Shown in pieces: positions 43,511-52,235 of a stretch of 64,000 nucleotides of DNA. The translations under genes were made by a program, and so were the position numbers. A model generated the notes under the pieces. It was not told the origin of the DNA, did not search any database, and worked only from the letters and a program-made list of their open reading frames with translations. Numbering within the stretch: the stretch's first letter is position 1; each line of letters begins with the position of its first letter. The stretch is from positions 186,001-250,000 of the forward strand of contig JACKLN010000008.1 of NCBI GenBank assembly GCA_024235855.1, given 5' to 3'. The DNA comes from Burkholderiaceae bacterium. GTDB lineage: Bacteria; Pseudomonadota; Gammaproteobacteria; Burkholderiales; Burkholderiaceae_C.

Positions 43511-45600
43511 GCTGCGCTTCCGATGATCGACCCGATGCGGATCGAATGGGTGTCAGGGATCTCGCTGTGGCCCAGCACCTTCAGGCGCGGAGCGGCTCGC
43601 TTGAGCAGGCGCGCCATCGGCGCGCGGATCATGTCGGGCACCAGCAGGCAGGCCGGGTGCCCCAGGTCTTCCTGCTTCTGCGCGGTCTCGGTGGCGCCGC
43701 GGCTGAGCGCGTCGGCCACGCCGGGGTCCAGCGCCGCACCGTGCGGCGAGGTCAGCGCCTGGGTCACCAGGCGTTCCAGTTCGGGGTCGAGCGCGATCAC
43801 CTCGAGCTCCTTCACCGGGCCGTAGATCTGCTGCACGATGGCCGGCGCCAGGTGCACACGGATGCGGCGCGCCAGTTCCGACGGGTCGGTCACGGTGGCA
43901 GCATGCTCGGCCAGGCATTCGACGATGGACCGCATGTCGCGGATGTGCACGCCCTCCTCCAGCAGCAGCTGGAGCACCTTCTGGAGCGTTGCGATTCCGA
44001 CCATCTTGGGTACCACGTCCTCGATCAGCTTGGGGGCCAGCTTGGTCACGTGCTCGACGAGCTGTTGCGTCTCGACGCGTCCCAGGAGCTTGGCGGCATT
44101 CACCTGCATCAAGTGTGAGAGATGGGTCGCCACGACGGTCGCGCAATCAACCACCGTAAATCCAGCCATCTGCGCCGTCTCCCGGTGGCGCTCGTCGATC
44201 CACACCGCGGGCAGGCCGAAGGCCGGGTCCATGGTCTTCTGACCCGGCAGCTGCTGGGTGGCGCCGCCGGGGTTGATGGCCAGCAGCTGACCTGGGAAGG
44301 CCTCGCCCTCGCCCACGACTGCGCCGCGCAGCGTGACGCGGTACACGCTGGGCTTGAGCTCGAGGTTGTCCCGGATGTGCACGCTGGGCGGCAGGAAGCC
44401 CACGTCCTGCGCAAACTTCTTGCGCACGCCCTTGATGCGGCCCAGCAGGTCGCCCTGGCGGGCCTTGTCCACCAGCGTGATCAGCCGGTAGCCCACCTCC
44501 AGGCCCAGGGTGTCCACCGGGGCCAGGTCGTCCCAGCTGGCCTCGTTGCTGGCCATCGGGGCGTCCGCCTCGCCCGGCTTCTTCTCCGGCTGCGCAGCGG
44601 CCAGCTTCTGCTTGTGCATCAGCGTCCAGGCCATGGCCCCCAGACCCGACGCAATGATCAGGAACACCAGGTTGGGCATGCCCGGGATCATCCCCAGGCC
44701 ACCGACGATGCCTGCCGTGATGCCGATGGCCTTCGGCGAGGCGAACAGCTGGCTGCGGATCTGGGTGCCGACGTCCTCATCCTTGCCCACGCGCGACACC
44801 ACCATGGCCGCGGCCACCGAGATCAGCAGCGCCGGGATCTGCGCCACCAGCGCGTCACCCACCGCCAGCAGGATGTAGTTCTCCGCCGCCTGGCTGGCCG
44901 ACAGGCCATGCATGGCCATGCCGATGATCAGGCCGCCGACGATGTTGATCAGCAGGATCAGCAGGCCGGCCATGGCGTCGCCGCGCACGTACTTGCTGGC
45001 ACCGTCCATGCTGCCGAAGAAGTCGGCCTCCTCGCCCACCTCGGCACGCCGCCGCTTGGCTTCCTGCTCGTCTATCAGGCCGGCGTTGAGGTCGGCGTCG
45101 ATGGCCATCTGCTTTCCGGGCATCGCGTCCAGGGTGAACCGCGCGCCGACCTCGGCAATACGCTCCGAGCCCTTGGTGACGACGATGAAGTTGATCACCA
45201 CCAGGATCGCGAAGACGATCAGGCCGACGGCGAAGTTGCCGCCGATCAGGAAGTGCCCGAACGACTCGATCACCTTGCCCGCTGCGCCGGTGCCGTTGTG
45301 ACCCTCCAGCAGCACCACGCGGGTGGACGCCACGTTCAGGCTCAGCCGCAGCAGCGTCGTCACCAGCAGCACCGCCGGCAGCGCCGCGAAGTCCAGCGGC
45401 TTGACCATGCTGGCGGCCACCATCATCACCATCAGCGCCAGCGCGATGTTGAAGGTGAACAGCAGGTCCAGCATGAAGGGCGGCAGCGGCAGCACCATCA
45501 TCGCCAGCATCAGCACCACGAACAGCGGCGCCATGCCGGCGGCCAGCTTGCCCGCGTGGGGGCCGAGGGTGGCGTTGAGACGTTGCATCCAGTCGTTCAC
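43507..45600 (-). CDS. flhA: Flagellar type III export gate protein FlhA
   Basis: 697 residues, typical length. The N-terminal half has seven or eight membrane segments and the FHIPEP signature region (ERIAEVGARFTLDAMPGKQM), and the C-terminal cytoplasmic part has the export-substrate domain. It is the core gate of the flagellar export apparatus. It starts 3 bp after the flhB stop and its stop overlaps flhF. Confidence 0.98.
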   Translation of the reverse strand: MNDWMQRLNATLGPHAGKLAAGMAPLFVVLMLAMMVLPLPPFMLDLLFTFNIALALMVMMVAASMVKPLDFAALPAVLLVTTLLRLSLNVASTRVVLLEGHNGTGAAGKVIESFGHFLIGGNFAVGLIVFAILVVINFIVVTKGSERIAEVGARFTLDAMPGKQMAIDADLNAGLIDEQEAKRRRAEVGEEADFFGSMDGASKYVRGDAMAGLLILLINIVGGLIIGMAMHGLSASQAAENYILLAVGDALVAQIPALLISVAAAMVVSRVGKDEDVGTQIRSQLFASPKAIGITAGIVGGLGMIPGMPNLVFLIIASGLGAMAWTLMHKQKLAAAQPEKKPGEADAPMASNEASWDDLAPVDTLGLEVGYRLITLVDKARQGDLLGRIKGVRKKFAQDVGFLPPSVHIRDNLELKPSVYRVTLRGAVVGEGEAFPGQLLAINPGGATQQLPGQKTMDPAFGLPAVWIDERHRETAQMAGFTVVDCATVVATHLSHLMQVNAAKLLGRVETQQLVEHVTKLAPKLIEDVVPKMVGIATLQKVLQLLLEEGVHIRDMRSIVECLAEHAATVTDPSELARRIRVHLAPAIVQQIYGPVKELEVIALDPELERLVTQALTSPHGAALDPGVADALSRGATETAQKQEDLGHPACLLVPDMIRAPMARLLKRAAPRLKVLGHSEIPDTHSIRIGSIIGSAA

Positions 45601-45603
45601 GGC

Positions 45604-46752
45604 TTAGGCTCCGGCACGCTTCTTGTTCAACGGGTCGAGTTCAGGCGGGACGCTGATCGCACCCGGCGCATCGGGCAGCGGCAGACCGGCCGCGACGGCA
45701 GCGCGCAGCTGATACACCCAGGCCAGCACCTGCGCCACGGCGGCGAACAGCGGGCCCGGGATCTCCTGGTCGAGTTCGCAATGCGCGTACAGCGCCCGCG
45801 CCAGCGGGGGCGCCTGCAGCACCGGCACCCGGGCCTCCATCGCGACCTCACGGATCTTGAAGGCGAGGCGATCGGTGCCCTTGGCCACCACGCGTGGCGC
45901 ACCGGAGCCGGCCTCGTCGTACTTCAGCGCCACCGCGTAGTGGGTCGGGTTCATGACGACGATGTCGGCCTGCAGAACGGCGGCGAGCATGCGCTTGCGG
46001 GCGCGCTGGCGCATCAGCGCCTTCATCTTGCCCTTGACCTCGGTGTTGCCCTCGGTCTCCTTGTGCTCCTGCTTGACCTCCTCGTGGCTCATCTTGAGGT
46101 TCTCGGCTAGCAGCCAGCGCTGCAACGGGACGTCCACGAGGGAAAAGACCGCGAGTACAGCCACGGCCAGCAACAGTCCGTCCAGCAACATCTGGCCGGC
46201 ACCGGCCAGCGCCGAAGGCAGTGGCTGGCCAAGCAGCAGCACGAAGTCCTGGCTGCGGTCGCTCAGGTACCACCCACCCAGTGCGAACAGCAGCAGCGCA
46301 AGTCCGCAGGCCTTGAGCGTGGGCACGAACTGCTGCTTGGAAAACAGCCGGCCCAGCCCGGCGATCGGATCGAGCTTCTCGAGCTTGGGCCGTAGCGGCT
46401 TGAGCGTGAAGTTCCAGCCTCCGGACAACGCCCCCGCGGCCACGGCCACTGCCGCCAGCAGCACGCCAAGCGGTACGACGAAGAGGAGCATCTGCCAGGC
46501 CAGATCGGCCATCAGCGCGGACATCGCCGCCGGATCGGTGGCCGCAGCGTGGTCGAAGCGAAGGCCCTGACCCACCAGGGCGACCAGCCAGTCCGTCAGC
46601 GGGCGCGCCAGGCCGACGATCAGCGCGCCGCCGGCGGCGAAGGCGACGAAGTGCCCCAGGTCGCGCGATCGGGCAACCTGGCCTTCCTTCTTCGCCTTCG
46701 AGATCTTTCGACCTGTGGCGGGTAGTCGCTTGTCCTGTGCGGAATCTGCCAT
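45604..46752 (-). CDS. flhB: Flagellar type III export switch protein FlhB
   Basis: 382 residues. The N-terminal motif KISKAKKEGQVARSRDL is followed by four membrane segments, and the C-terminal cytoplasmic part carries the autocleavage site NPTH at about residue 268 in VVMNPTHYAVALKYD. FlhB switches export specificity from hook to filament. It lies 161 bp after cheZ, so a promoter in that gap is possible, and 3 bp before flhA. Confidence 0.98.
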   Translation of the reverse strand: MADSAQDKRLPATGRKISKAKKEGQVARSRDLGHFVAFAAGGALIVGLARPLTDWLVALVGQGLRFDHAAATDPAAMSALMADLAWQMLLFVVPLGVLLAAVAVAAGALSGGWNFTLKPLRPKLEKLDPIAGLGRLFSKQQFVPTLKACGLALLLFALGGWYLSDRSQDFVLLLGQPLPSALAGAGQMLLDGLLLAVAVLAVFSLVDVPLQRWLLAENLKMSHEEVKQEHKETEGNTEVKGKMKALMRQRARKRMLAAVLQADIVVMNPTHYAVALKYDEAGSGAPRVVAKGTDRLAFKIREVAMEARVPVLQAPPLARALYAHCELDQEIPGPLFAAVAQVLAWVYQLRAAVAAGLPLPDAPGAISVPPELDPLNKKRAGA

Positions 46753-46913
46753 GACGGGTGGGCCCCGCGGACGATGGGTTCCGCAGGTTCCGCCATGGTG
46801 CCGGCCCGGGGCCGGAACTTGAGCCCGATAAGCCGGGCAAACCGGTGCGTGTTCCGCACAACGGCAACGGCCGGGGCAAGGCCCGGCCGGGAGGTGTCAG
46901 GGACGCTGGTGCG

Positions 46914-47546
46914 TCAGAAGCCCAGGGACGCCAGCAGGTCGTCGACCTCGCCCTGGTTGGAGACCACGTCGGCCCGCCCCTCGGCGTCCACCACCGGGCC
47001 CTGCAGCACCTGCTCGACCTTGTGCACCTGGTCGGGCGGGATCACCTGCATCAGCAGCTTCAGCAGGCTGCCTTCCAGGTCGTTGGCCAGCGTCACCACC
47101 TTGGCCACCACCTGGCCGGTGAGGTCGTGGAAGTCCTGGGCCAGCATGATGTCGGTCAGGTGCTGGTCGGTGCGCGCGGTGGCGGATTCGACGTCCTGCA
47201 CGAAGTTCAGCACGGCGCCGCTGGCCACCGCCTTGACCGGGTTGGCGGTCAGCGCGGCGGCCAGCTCACGTGTCTTCTGCGCGATCGAAGCCTGTTCGGC
47301 CTTGGCGCTGTCGACGGTGTTGAGCACCTTCTCGGCCGCATTGGCGGTCTTGTCGGCGATGTAGTTCAGGCGGCTGCGCGCGTCGGGCAGGCCGTCGGCG
47401 GCACGCTGCAGCTGCGGCATGACACCCAGCTGGGACAGGGTGTCGTGCAGCAGGCGCGTGATCGTGCCGACCTGCACGAACACCTCGGTGGCGCTCGCTT
47501 CCTTGACGGCGCGCTGCGACAGCGTCTCGGCGGATTCCATCTTCAT
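46914..47546 (-). CDS. cheZ: Chemotaxis phosphatase CheZ
   Basis: 210 residues, nearly all helical. The catalytic segment is AQDFHDLTGQVV with Asp141 and Gln145, equivalent to E. coli Asp143 and Gln147. The C-terminal CheY-binding helix EVDDLLASLGF is intact. CheZ dephosphorylates CheY-P. It starts 16 bp after cheY and should share its sigma-28 promoter. Confidence 0.96.
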   Translation of the reverse strand: MKMESAETLSQRAVKEASATEVFVQVGTITRLLHDTLSQLGVMPQLQRAADGLPDARSRLNYIADKTANAAEKVLNTVDSAKAEQASIAQKTRELAAALTANPVKAVASGAVLNFVQDVESATARTDQHLTDIMLAQDFHDLTGQVVAKVVTLANDLEGSLLKLLMQVIPPDQVHKVEQVLQGPVVDAEGRADVVSNQGEVDDLLASLGF

Positions 47547-47562
47547 GGCGATGCTCCCGGGT

Positions 47563-47961
47563 TCAGGCCGTGGCCGCCAGCTTCTGCAGGATCTTGGTGA
47601 CCTTCTCTTCCAGCGTCGCCTTCGTGAACGGCTTGACGATGTAGCCGGCCGCCCCGCTCTGTGCCGCCAGAACGATGTCTTCCTTGCGCGCCTCGGCCGT
47701 CACCATCAGCACTGGCAGGTGCTTCAGGGTGTCGTCGGCCTTGATGGCCTTGAGCAGGTCGAAGCCGTTCATGTTGGGCATGTTGATGTCCGACACCACG
47801 AAGTCGAACTTCTGTGCCTTGAGCATGCTCAGCGCGTGCGCGCCATCCTCCGCCTCGTCGGCGTTGTTGCAGCCCATCTCCTTGAGCAGGCCGCGCACGA
47901 TGCGGCGCATGGTGGAGAAGTCGTCGACGATCAGGAACTTGAGGTCGGTGTGGTTGCTCAT
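47563..47961 (-). CDS. cheY: Chemotaxis response regulator CheY
   Basis: 132 residues, a single receiver domain. The key residues are all present: Asp13/Asp14, phospho-acceptor Asp58 in VVSDINMPNMNG, Thr88 in MVTAEA and Lys110 in IVKPF. It binds the flagellar motor when phosphorylated. It lies 34 bp after the motB stop, with a sigma-28 promoter across the end of motB. Confidence 0.98.
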   Translation of the reverse strand: MSNHTDLKFLIVDDFSTMRRIVRGLLKEMGCNNADEAEDGAHALSMLKAQKFDFVVSDINMPNMNGFDLLKAIKADDTLKHLPVLMVTAEARKEDIVLAAQSGAAGYIVKPFTKATLEEKVTKILQKLAATA

Positions 47962-47995
47962 GGCGGAATGTCCTCGGGACGGAATGCTGGGGGAC

Positions 47996-48022
47996 TTATC
48001 GGCGGGCTTCGCCAGGACTTGA
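47996..48022 (-). promoter_or_regulatory. Sigma-28 (FliA) promoter for cheY-cheZ
   Basis: Minus strand: TCAAGTCC, 11-nt spacer, GCCGATAA. The -10 box equals the E. coli FliA consensus in all eight positions. Its final TAA is the motB stop codon, so the promoter is embedded in the last codons of motB. It lies 34 bp upstream of cheY. Confidence 0.85.
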
Positions 48023-48964
48023 GGGGCGCTGCGCGTGAGGCGCCAGGTCGGGCCGGATCGACGGCATCGGCGCGGGTTCGACCTCGGCGTCAGGGTCGCG
48101 GCCGAAGAAGCGGTCCTCGGCGTCGCGGTTCATCACGATGATGCTGATGCGCCGATTCGCCGGGGCGCGCGGATCCTGTTCGTCGAAGGGCCGGCTGTCG
48201 GCCAGGCCCTGCACGCGCAGCATGTGCTGCGGCGGCAGGCCACCGGCGGTGAGCTCCCGGCGCGACGCATTGGCACGGTCGGCCGACAGCTCCCAGTTGC
48301 TGTAGCCGGTCTGAGCCCCGGCAAACACGGTGGCGTCGGTGTGGCCCTCGAGCGTGATCCGGTTGGGCACCTCGGCCAGCACGCTGCCGATGGCGCGCAG
48401 CAGTTCGCGCATGTGCGACTCCACCACCGCGCTGCCGCTGGCGAACATCGGCCGGTTCTGCTCGTCGACGATCTGGATGCGCAGGCCGTCGTGCGTCATG
48501 TCCAGCCGGATCTGCGAACTCATGGCCGCCAGCACCGGGCTCTGGGCGATCTTGTCCTCGACCTGCCGCATCAGCCGCTCCAGGCGGGTGATCTCGGCCC
48601 GGCGCTGTTCTTCCTTCAGCGCCTTGAGGTTGATCGTGCGCTTGGGCGAAGGGGTCTCGCCTTGCTTGATCTGGCCGGTCTCGCGGGACAGGTCAGCGCC
48701 ACCGCCCTTGATGATCGACGACGAGTCGCCGGAACCCGAGCCCCCGAACATCGCCACCTTCAGCGGCGACTGGAAGTAGTCGGCGATGCCCTTCTTGTCG
48801 CCCTCGGTGGTGGAGCCAAGCAGCCACATCAACAGGAAGAAGGCCATCATCGCCGTCACGAAGTCGGCGTACGCGATCTTCCAGGCGCCGCCATGCGCCG
48901 CATGGCCGCCCTTCTTGATCTTCTTGACGATGATCGGCTGCAGCTTCTTGGCGTCACCGGCCAT
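47996..48964 (-). CDS. motB: Flagellar stator protein MotB
   Basis: 322 residues. One membrane segment carries the proton-binding Asp in WKIAYADFVTAMMAFFLLMWLL. A periplasmic OmpA-like peptidoglycan-binding domain follows, with TLEGHTDATVF and LSADRANASRREL. It anchors the stator and conducts protons with MotA. It lies 147 bp after motA, an unusually long gap for this pair; that gap contains GC-rich sequence and no gene. The coding end contains the cheY promoter. Confidence 0.97.
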   Translation of the reverse strand: MAGDAKKLQPIIVKKIKKGGHAAHGGAWKIAYADFVTAMMAFFLLMWLLGSTTEGDKKGIADYFQSPLKVAMFGGSGSGDSSSIIKGGGADLSRETGQIKQGETPSPKRTINLKALKEEQRRAEITRLERLMRQVEDKIAQSPVLAAMSSQIRLDMTHDGLRIQIVDEQNRPMFASGSAVVESHMRELLRAIGSVLAEVPNRITLEGHTDATVFAGAQTGYSNWELSADRANASRRELTAGGLPPQHMLRVQGLADSRPFDEQDPRAPANRRISIIVMNRDAEDRFFGRDPDAEVEPAPMPSIRPDLAPHAQRPSSPGEARR

Positions 48965-49111
48965 CGTCGGCCTCCGGATTCAGCGGGCGCGGCAGCGCCG
49001 GCGAGGCGGGTCGGCGAGTCGGCCGCGGCAGCACCGGCGACGCCTTCGTGAGCGACCGCGGCGCCGGCCGGCCTGGCGGGCCGAACGGCAGGGGCCGTTG
49101 CCGCGTGACCG

Positions 49112-49972
49112 TCACTTCTTGCCCTTCACATGGCTCTCCAGCTCGCCGAAGCTGGGGCGGTCGGTGGAGTACAGCACCTTGCGGCCGAACTCGATGGCCA
49201 CCTGCGGCGCATACCCCTGCATGCTGGCCAGCAGCGTGGTCTTGATGCACTGCAGTTCCTTGCTGCTCTCCTCGTTCTTCTGCTCCAGCAGGCCGGCCAG
49301 CGGTTCGGCAAAGCCGTAGGCCAGGAAAATACCCAGGAACGTGCCCACCAGGGCCGAGCCGATCATCGCGCCAAGCACCGCGGGCGGCTGGCCGACCGAG
49401 CCCATCGTCTTGATCACGCCCAGCACCGCGGCGACGATGCCGAAGGCCGGCAGCGCGCCGGCCACCCGCTGCATCGCACCCACCGGGGCATGCGCCTCGT
49501 GGTGGTGGGTCTCGATCTCGTTGTCCATCAGGCTCTCGATCTCGTGGGCGTTGAGGTTGCCCGAGACCATCATGCGCAGGTAGTCGGTAACGAACTCCGT
49601 CACGTGGTGGTCGTTGCCCACCGTGGGGTACTTCTGGAACAGCGGCGAGCTGTGTGGGTCCTCGACGTCCTTCTCGATGGACATCAGGCCTTCCTTGCGG
49701 GCCTTCTGCAGGATGTCGTAGAGCAGCGCCAGCAGCTCCATGTAGCGCGCCTTGGTGTACTTGCTGCCCTTGAAGCAGCTGATGGCACCGCTGATCGTGG
49801 CCTTGACCACCTTCATCTGGTTGTTGACCAGGAAGGCGCCCAGCGTGGCGCCGCCGATCATGCCCATCTCCCAGGGCAGGGCCTTGAGGATCGGCCCCAT
49901 GTTGCCGCCGTGCGCGATGAACACGCCGAAGACGCATCCCAGCGCGACGACCCAGCCGATGATGACGAACAT
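49112..49972 (-). CDS. motA: Flagellar stator protein MotA
   Basis: 286 residues with four membrane segments. The start MFVIIGWVVALGCVFGVFIAHGG is canonical, and the proton-channel segment has AFGIVAAVLGVIKTMG and ALVGTFLGIFLAYGF. The cytoplasmic loop is charged and typical. A good sigma-28 promoter lies 47 bp upstream inside the end of the methyltransferase gene. Confidence 0.98.
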   Translation of the reverse strand: MFVIIGWVVALGCVFGVFIAHGGNMGPILKALPWEMGMIGGATLGAFLVNNQMKVVKATISGAISCFKGSKYTKARYMELLALLYDILQKARKEGLMSIEKDVEDPHSSPLFQKYPTVGNDHHVTEFVTDYLRMMVSGNLNAHEIESLMDNEIETHHHEAHAPVGAMQRVAGALPAFGIVAAVLGVIKTMGSVGQPPAVLGAMIGSALVGTFLGIFLAYGFAEPLAGLLEQKNEESSKELQCIKTTLLASMQGYAPQVAIEFGRKVLYSTDRPSFGELESHVKGKK

Positions 49973-49986
49973 GGTGTGGAATCAGG

Positions 49987-50829
49987 TCAGGTGCTGCCCC
50001 GAAGGGCGTTACCGGGTCTTATCGGCGTCACAGGCGGCGGGTTGAGCGTCGATTGCCGGCCCGGCAGGCGCCAGGCCAGCACCTCGCGCCCACCCGGCAG
50101 CGCATGCCGCAGGTCAGGCGCGCGCCCGGGTACCGTGAACTCCAGGCTGACCAGCCAGCCGCCGGGCAACTCTGCACAGGCCTTGTCCCAGGCCCGGGCC
50201 ATGCTTTCCGGCCGCTGGAAGAGGTAGACCAGGTCCAGCCCGGCCCAGACCCCGGGCTGCCACATGTCGCCCTGGCGCACGTCGGCGAACCGGCAGCGCC
50301 AGCGGGCCAGCAGGGCCAGGGGCAGGCTCCATTCGACGCCGGTCACGGCCGCGTGCGGCCAGGCCGCGTGCAGGGCACGCAGGCCGTGACCCAGTCCGCA
50401 GCCGGCATCGAGCAGCCGGGCGCCGGCGGGCAGCAGCAGCTGCTGGGCCAGGCCCTGGAGGGCGCCAGCCGGTGTCGGGAAAACCGGCGCGTCGCGCCAC
50501 GCGCGCACCGGGTAGACCGCCAGCAGCAGGGCCGGCGGCAGCAGCCACACCCAAGCCGGCCAGGCCGCGCCGCCTTGTGACGCCAGCAGCCCGGCCGACA
50601 GAGGAAATCCGGCGGCCACCCACAGCCGCCGAGGCCAGCTACGCTGGCGCACAGCCAGCCCCAGGGCCAGCAGCCACGCCACCAGGGCCGCCGGCGCGCC
50701 GACCATGGGCTGCAAGGCCAGGTAGACCACCCAGCACACAGCCCAGGCCAGCAGCGCCGGCAGGGGCCAGCGCCGCCACCAGGACGGCAGGGCCGTTGGC
50801 GCTGCGGCTGGAGCATGAGAGACGGGCAT
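49987..50829 (-). CDS. Membrane-anchored class I SAM-dependent methyltransferase
   Basis: 280 residues. Three or four hydrophobic segments lie in the first about 115 residues. A Rossmann-type methyltransferase domain follows, with motif I LLDAGCGLGHGLRAL, an acidic strand end VTGVEWS and DLVYLFQRPESM. The substrate is unknown. The ATG at 50829 is chosen because longer frames run through the intrinsic terminator at 50901-50930. It is placed between flhC and motA, and its C-terminal coding region holds the motA promoter. Such genes are found at this position in related bacteria, but a flagellar role is not shown by the sequence. Confidence 0.82.
   Translation of the reverse strand: MPVSHAPAAAPTALPSWWRRWPLPALLAWAVCWVVYLALQPMVGAPAALVAWLLALGLAVRQRSWPRRLWVAAGFPLSAGLLASQGGAAWPAWVWLLPPALLLAVYPVRAWRDAPVFPTPAGALQGLAQQLLLPAGARLLDAGCGLGHGLRALHAAWPHAAVTGVEWSLPLALLARWRCRFADVRQGDMWQPGVWAGLDLVYLFQRPESMARAWDKACAELPGGWLVSLEFTVPGRAPDLRHALPGGREVLAWRLPGRQSTLNPPPVTPIRPGNALRGST
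50019..50045 (-). promoter_or_regulatory. Sigma-28 (FliA) promoter for motA-motB
   Basis: Minus strand: TCAACCCG, 11-nt spacer, GCCGATAA. The -10 box is a perfect match to the E. coli FliA consensus and the -35 is weaker. It lies 47 bp upstream of motA, within the last codons of the methyltransferase gene. Confidence 0.8.
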
Positions 50830-50900
50830 CGACGCAGTATTCCGGCGCACAGGCCAGGCCGGCGGCCGGAACAGCACGGGAATTGCCCCCCAACCCGGGC

Positions 50901-50930
50901 AAAAAAAGGGCGGGTCCCGAAGGACCCGCC
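50901..50930 (-). terminator. Intrinsic terminator downstream of flhC
   Basis: Minus strand: GGCGGGTCC, loop TTCG, GGACCCGCC form a perfect 9-bp stem with a UUCG loop, followed after one C by a run of seven T. It should end flhDC transcripts and any transcript starting at the sigma-28 site at 50992-51019. Confidence 0.9.
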
Positions 50931-50986
50931 GCAAAGGCACAACGGATGTGCCAGGAGGAGACAAAGTGTCGAGACGGTCGGTCTGT
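50901..50986 (-). ncRNA. Candidate sigma-28-dependent small RNA between flhC and the methyltransferase gene
   Basis: A sigma-28-like promoter (50992-51019) would start a transcript near 50986, and a perfect terminator ends it near 50901, giving about 85 nt. Inside are a single-stranded CU-rich stretch CTCCTCCT (50953-50960), complementary to Shine-Dalgarno sequences, and a hairpin GGCACA-TCCGT-TGTGCC (50936-50952). No reading frame of note is present. The layout of free seed, hairpin and terminator with U-tail is typical of Hfq-type small RNAs. This is inference; the terminator also serves flhDC. Confidence 0.45.
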
Positions 50987-50991
50987 CCAGG

Positions 50992-51019
50992 ATGTCGGCA
51001 CGCCGACGACAGGACTTGA
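50992..51019 (-). promoter_or_regulatory. Sigma-28-like promoter downstream of flhC
   Basis: Minus strand: TCAAGTCC, 12-nt spacer, GCCGACAT. The -35 is identical to that of cheY; the -10 matches six of eight consensus positions. It lies 18 bp after the flhC stop, and the next element on the strand is the intrinsic terminator rather than a gene start. Confidence 0.6.
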
Positions 51020-51036
51020 GCCCGACGGTCCTGGAT

Positions 51037-51588
51037 TCAGTGCGCGTGAGCGGGAATCTGCAACGAACCGGCCTGCTTGCCCTTGCCGGCCCGCGCCGGC
51101 GGGTTGCACAGGCCGCACACGAAGTGACGCGCGATCTCGTGGGGGTGGGTGACGAAATGGCCGCCGCACTTGCTGCAGGGCGTCATCGTCAGCATGCCGT
51201 TGTCGACGAACTTCACCAGGCGCCAGGCACGGGTCACGCTGAGCATCGGCTCCAGGCCCTGGGCTTGGATCTGCTCCTGGTAGAGCTGGTAGGCCTTGAT
51301 CACGGCGTCGATCTCGTCGAGCTCCGAAGCCTTGTTCAGGTACTCGTGGATGTTCAGGAACAGGCTCGAATGGATGTTCGGCTGCCAGGTCATGAACCAG
51401 TCGGTGGAGAACGGCAGCTGGCCCTTGCTCGGGCTCTTGCCCGCGACCTCCTTGTACAGGCGCAGCAGGCGCTCGTAGCTCAGGTCGGTCTCGCTCTCCA
51501 GCACCTGCAGGCGGGCGCCGAGCTGGATCAGCGTGACGGCGCGGTCGATCTGCTTGGCTTCGGTGAGGATGCTCTTGATGCGGGCCAT
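51037..51588 (-). CDS. flhC: Flagellar master transcriptional activator subunit FlhC
   Basis: 183 residues. The zinc-binding cysteines are present in CSKCGG and, after 16 residues, FVCGLC. The conserved LGARLQVLESETDLSYERLLRLYKEV region, shown in part here, matches FlhC. With FlhD it activates class II flagellar genes with sigma-70. An AGGAGAG ribosome-binding site precedes the ATG at 51588. It is 53 bp after flhD. Confidence 0.97.
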   Translation of the reverse strand: MARIKSILTEAKQIDRAVTLIQLGARLQVLESETDLSYERLLRLYKEVAGKSPSKGQLPFSTDWFMTWQPNIHSSLFLNIHEYLNKASELDEIDAVIKAYQLYQEQIQAQGLEPMLSVTRAWRLVKFVDNGMLTMTPCSKCGGHFVTHPHEIARHFVCGLCNPPARAGKGKQAGSLQIPAHAH

Positions 51589-51641
51589 GGTGCTCTCTCC
51601 TGTGTTCTGGGTGTGTCGTCAGTCGTCGGCCGGCGTCGGTG

Positions 51642-51965
51642 TCAGGCGGCTTCTTGATGGCGGCCGGCCATCAGGATGCTGGCGTGCAGGCGGCCGATGC
51701 CGTCGTTGGCGGCAGACTTGCCATGGTTGGTCAGCAGGTTCCACACCAGGTCGTCGTCCATGCGGAAGCGGCACAGCAGGGTGTTGCCCGAGGCGATCTT
51801 CATCATCTGCGCGGGGGTCAGCATGTCGATCATGGCGGCGGTGTCCTCGTTGACACCCAGGCGGTACAGGGCCTGCTCGCGGTCGGTGCGGATCAGGCTC
51901 TGGGCCAGCATCAGGTACGACAGGTTGGCTTCACGGATTTCGGCAAGGATCTGGTCGGCGGTCAT
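51642..51965 (-). CDS. flhD: Flagellar master transcriptional activator subunit FlhD
   Basis: 107 residues, the usual beta-proteobacterial length. The motifs are EIREANLSYLMLAQSLIRTD and LTPAQMMKIASGNTLLCRF. It forms the FlhD4C2 activator. The ATG at 51965, preceded by GGAG, is the family start; the longer frame is not supported. It is divergent from the UDP-galactopyranose mutase gene across 270 bp, which must contain the master flagellar promoter. Confidence 0.97.
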   Translation of the reverse strand: MTADQILAEIREANLSYLMLAQSLIRTDREQALYRLGVNEDTAAMIDMLTPAQMMKIASGNTLLCRFRMDDDLVWNLLTNHGKSAANDGIGRLHASILMAGRHQEAA

Positions 51966-52235
51966 GGTGGCTCTCCGGTGGGGTTGCGTTGCAGCGTGAA
52001 ACGAACTGTAGAGACCGGAACTGGCCGGCGCGATCAGGCCATTTCCACGGCTTGAGTCCGCCTTGCGCCATCGGTCTTGTAGGAATTTGTCTGACAAAGG
52101 GCCGGACACACCCGGGCGGTTCGCTGGCAACTCCGCGGGAGAAAGGGGCGCTTGCCGTCGGTTATCCAGCCTTCAGGCAGCTGCGGTGCGGCCGACACTG
52201 CGACCCACCCCAAAGCTGCGCAGGAGACCGGCTGC

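Noticed and set aside
46810..46840. CTCAAGTTC element upstream of flhB
   Set aside because: A -35-like box is visible but no GCCGATAA-like box at 10-12 nt. The nearby TTATCGGG is on the wrong side.
48965..49111. Hidden gene or promoter in the 147-bp motA-motB gap
   Set aside because: The open frame crossing it continues as a shadow of motA, and no promoter-like or hairpin signal with a T-run was found.
52036..52065. CTCAAGCC element upstream of flhD
   Set aside because: No acceptable sigma-28 -10 follows at the right spacing, and flhDC is not normally a FliA target.
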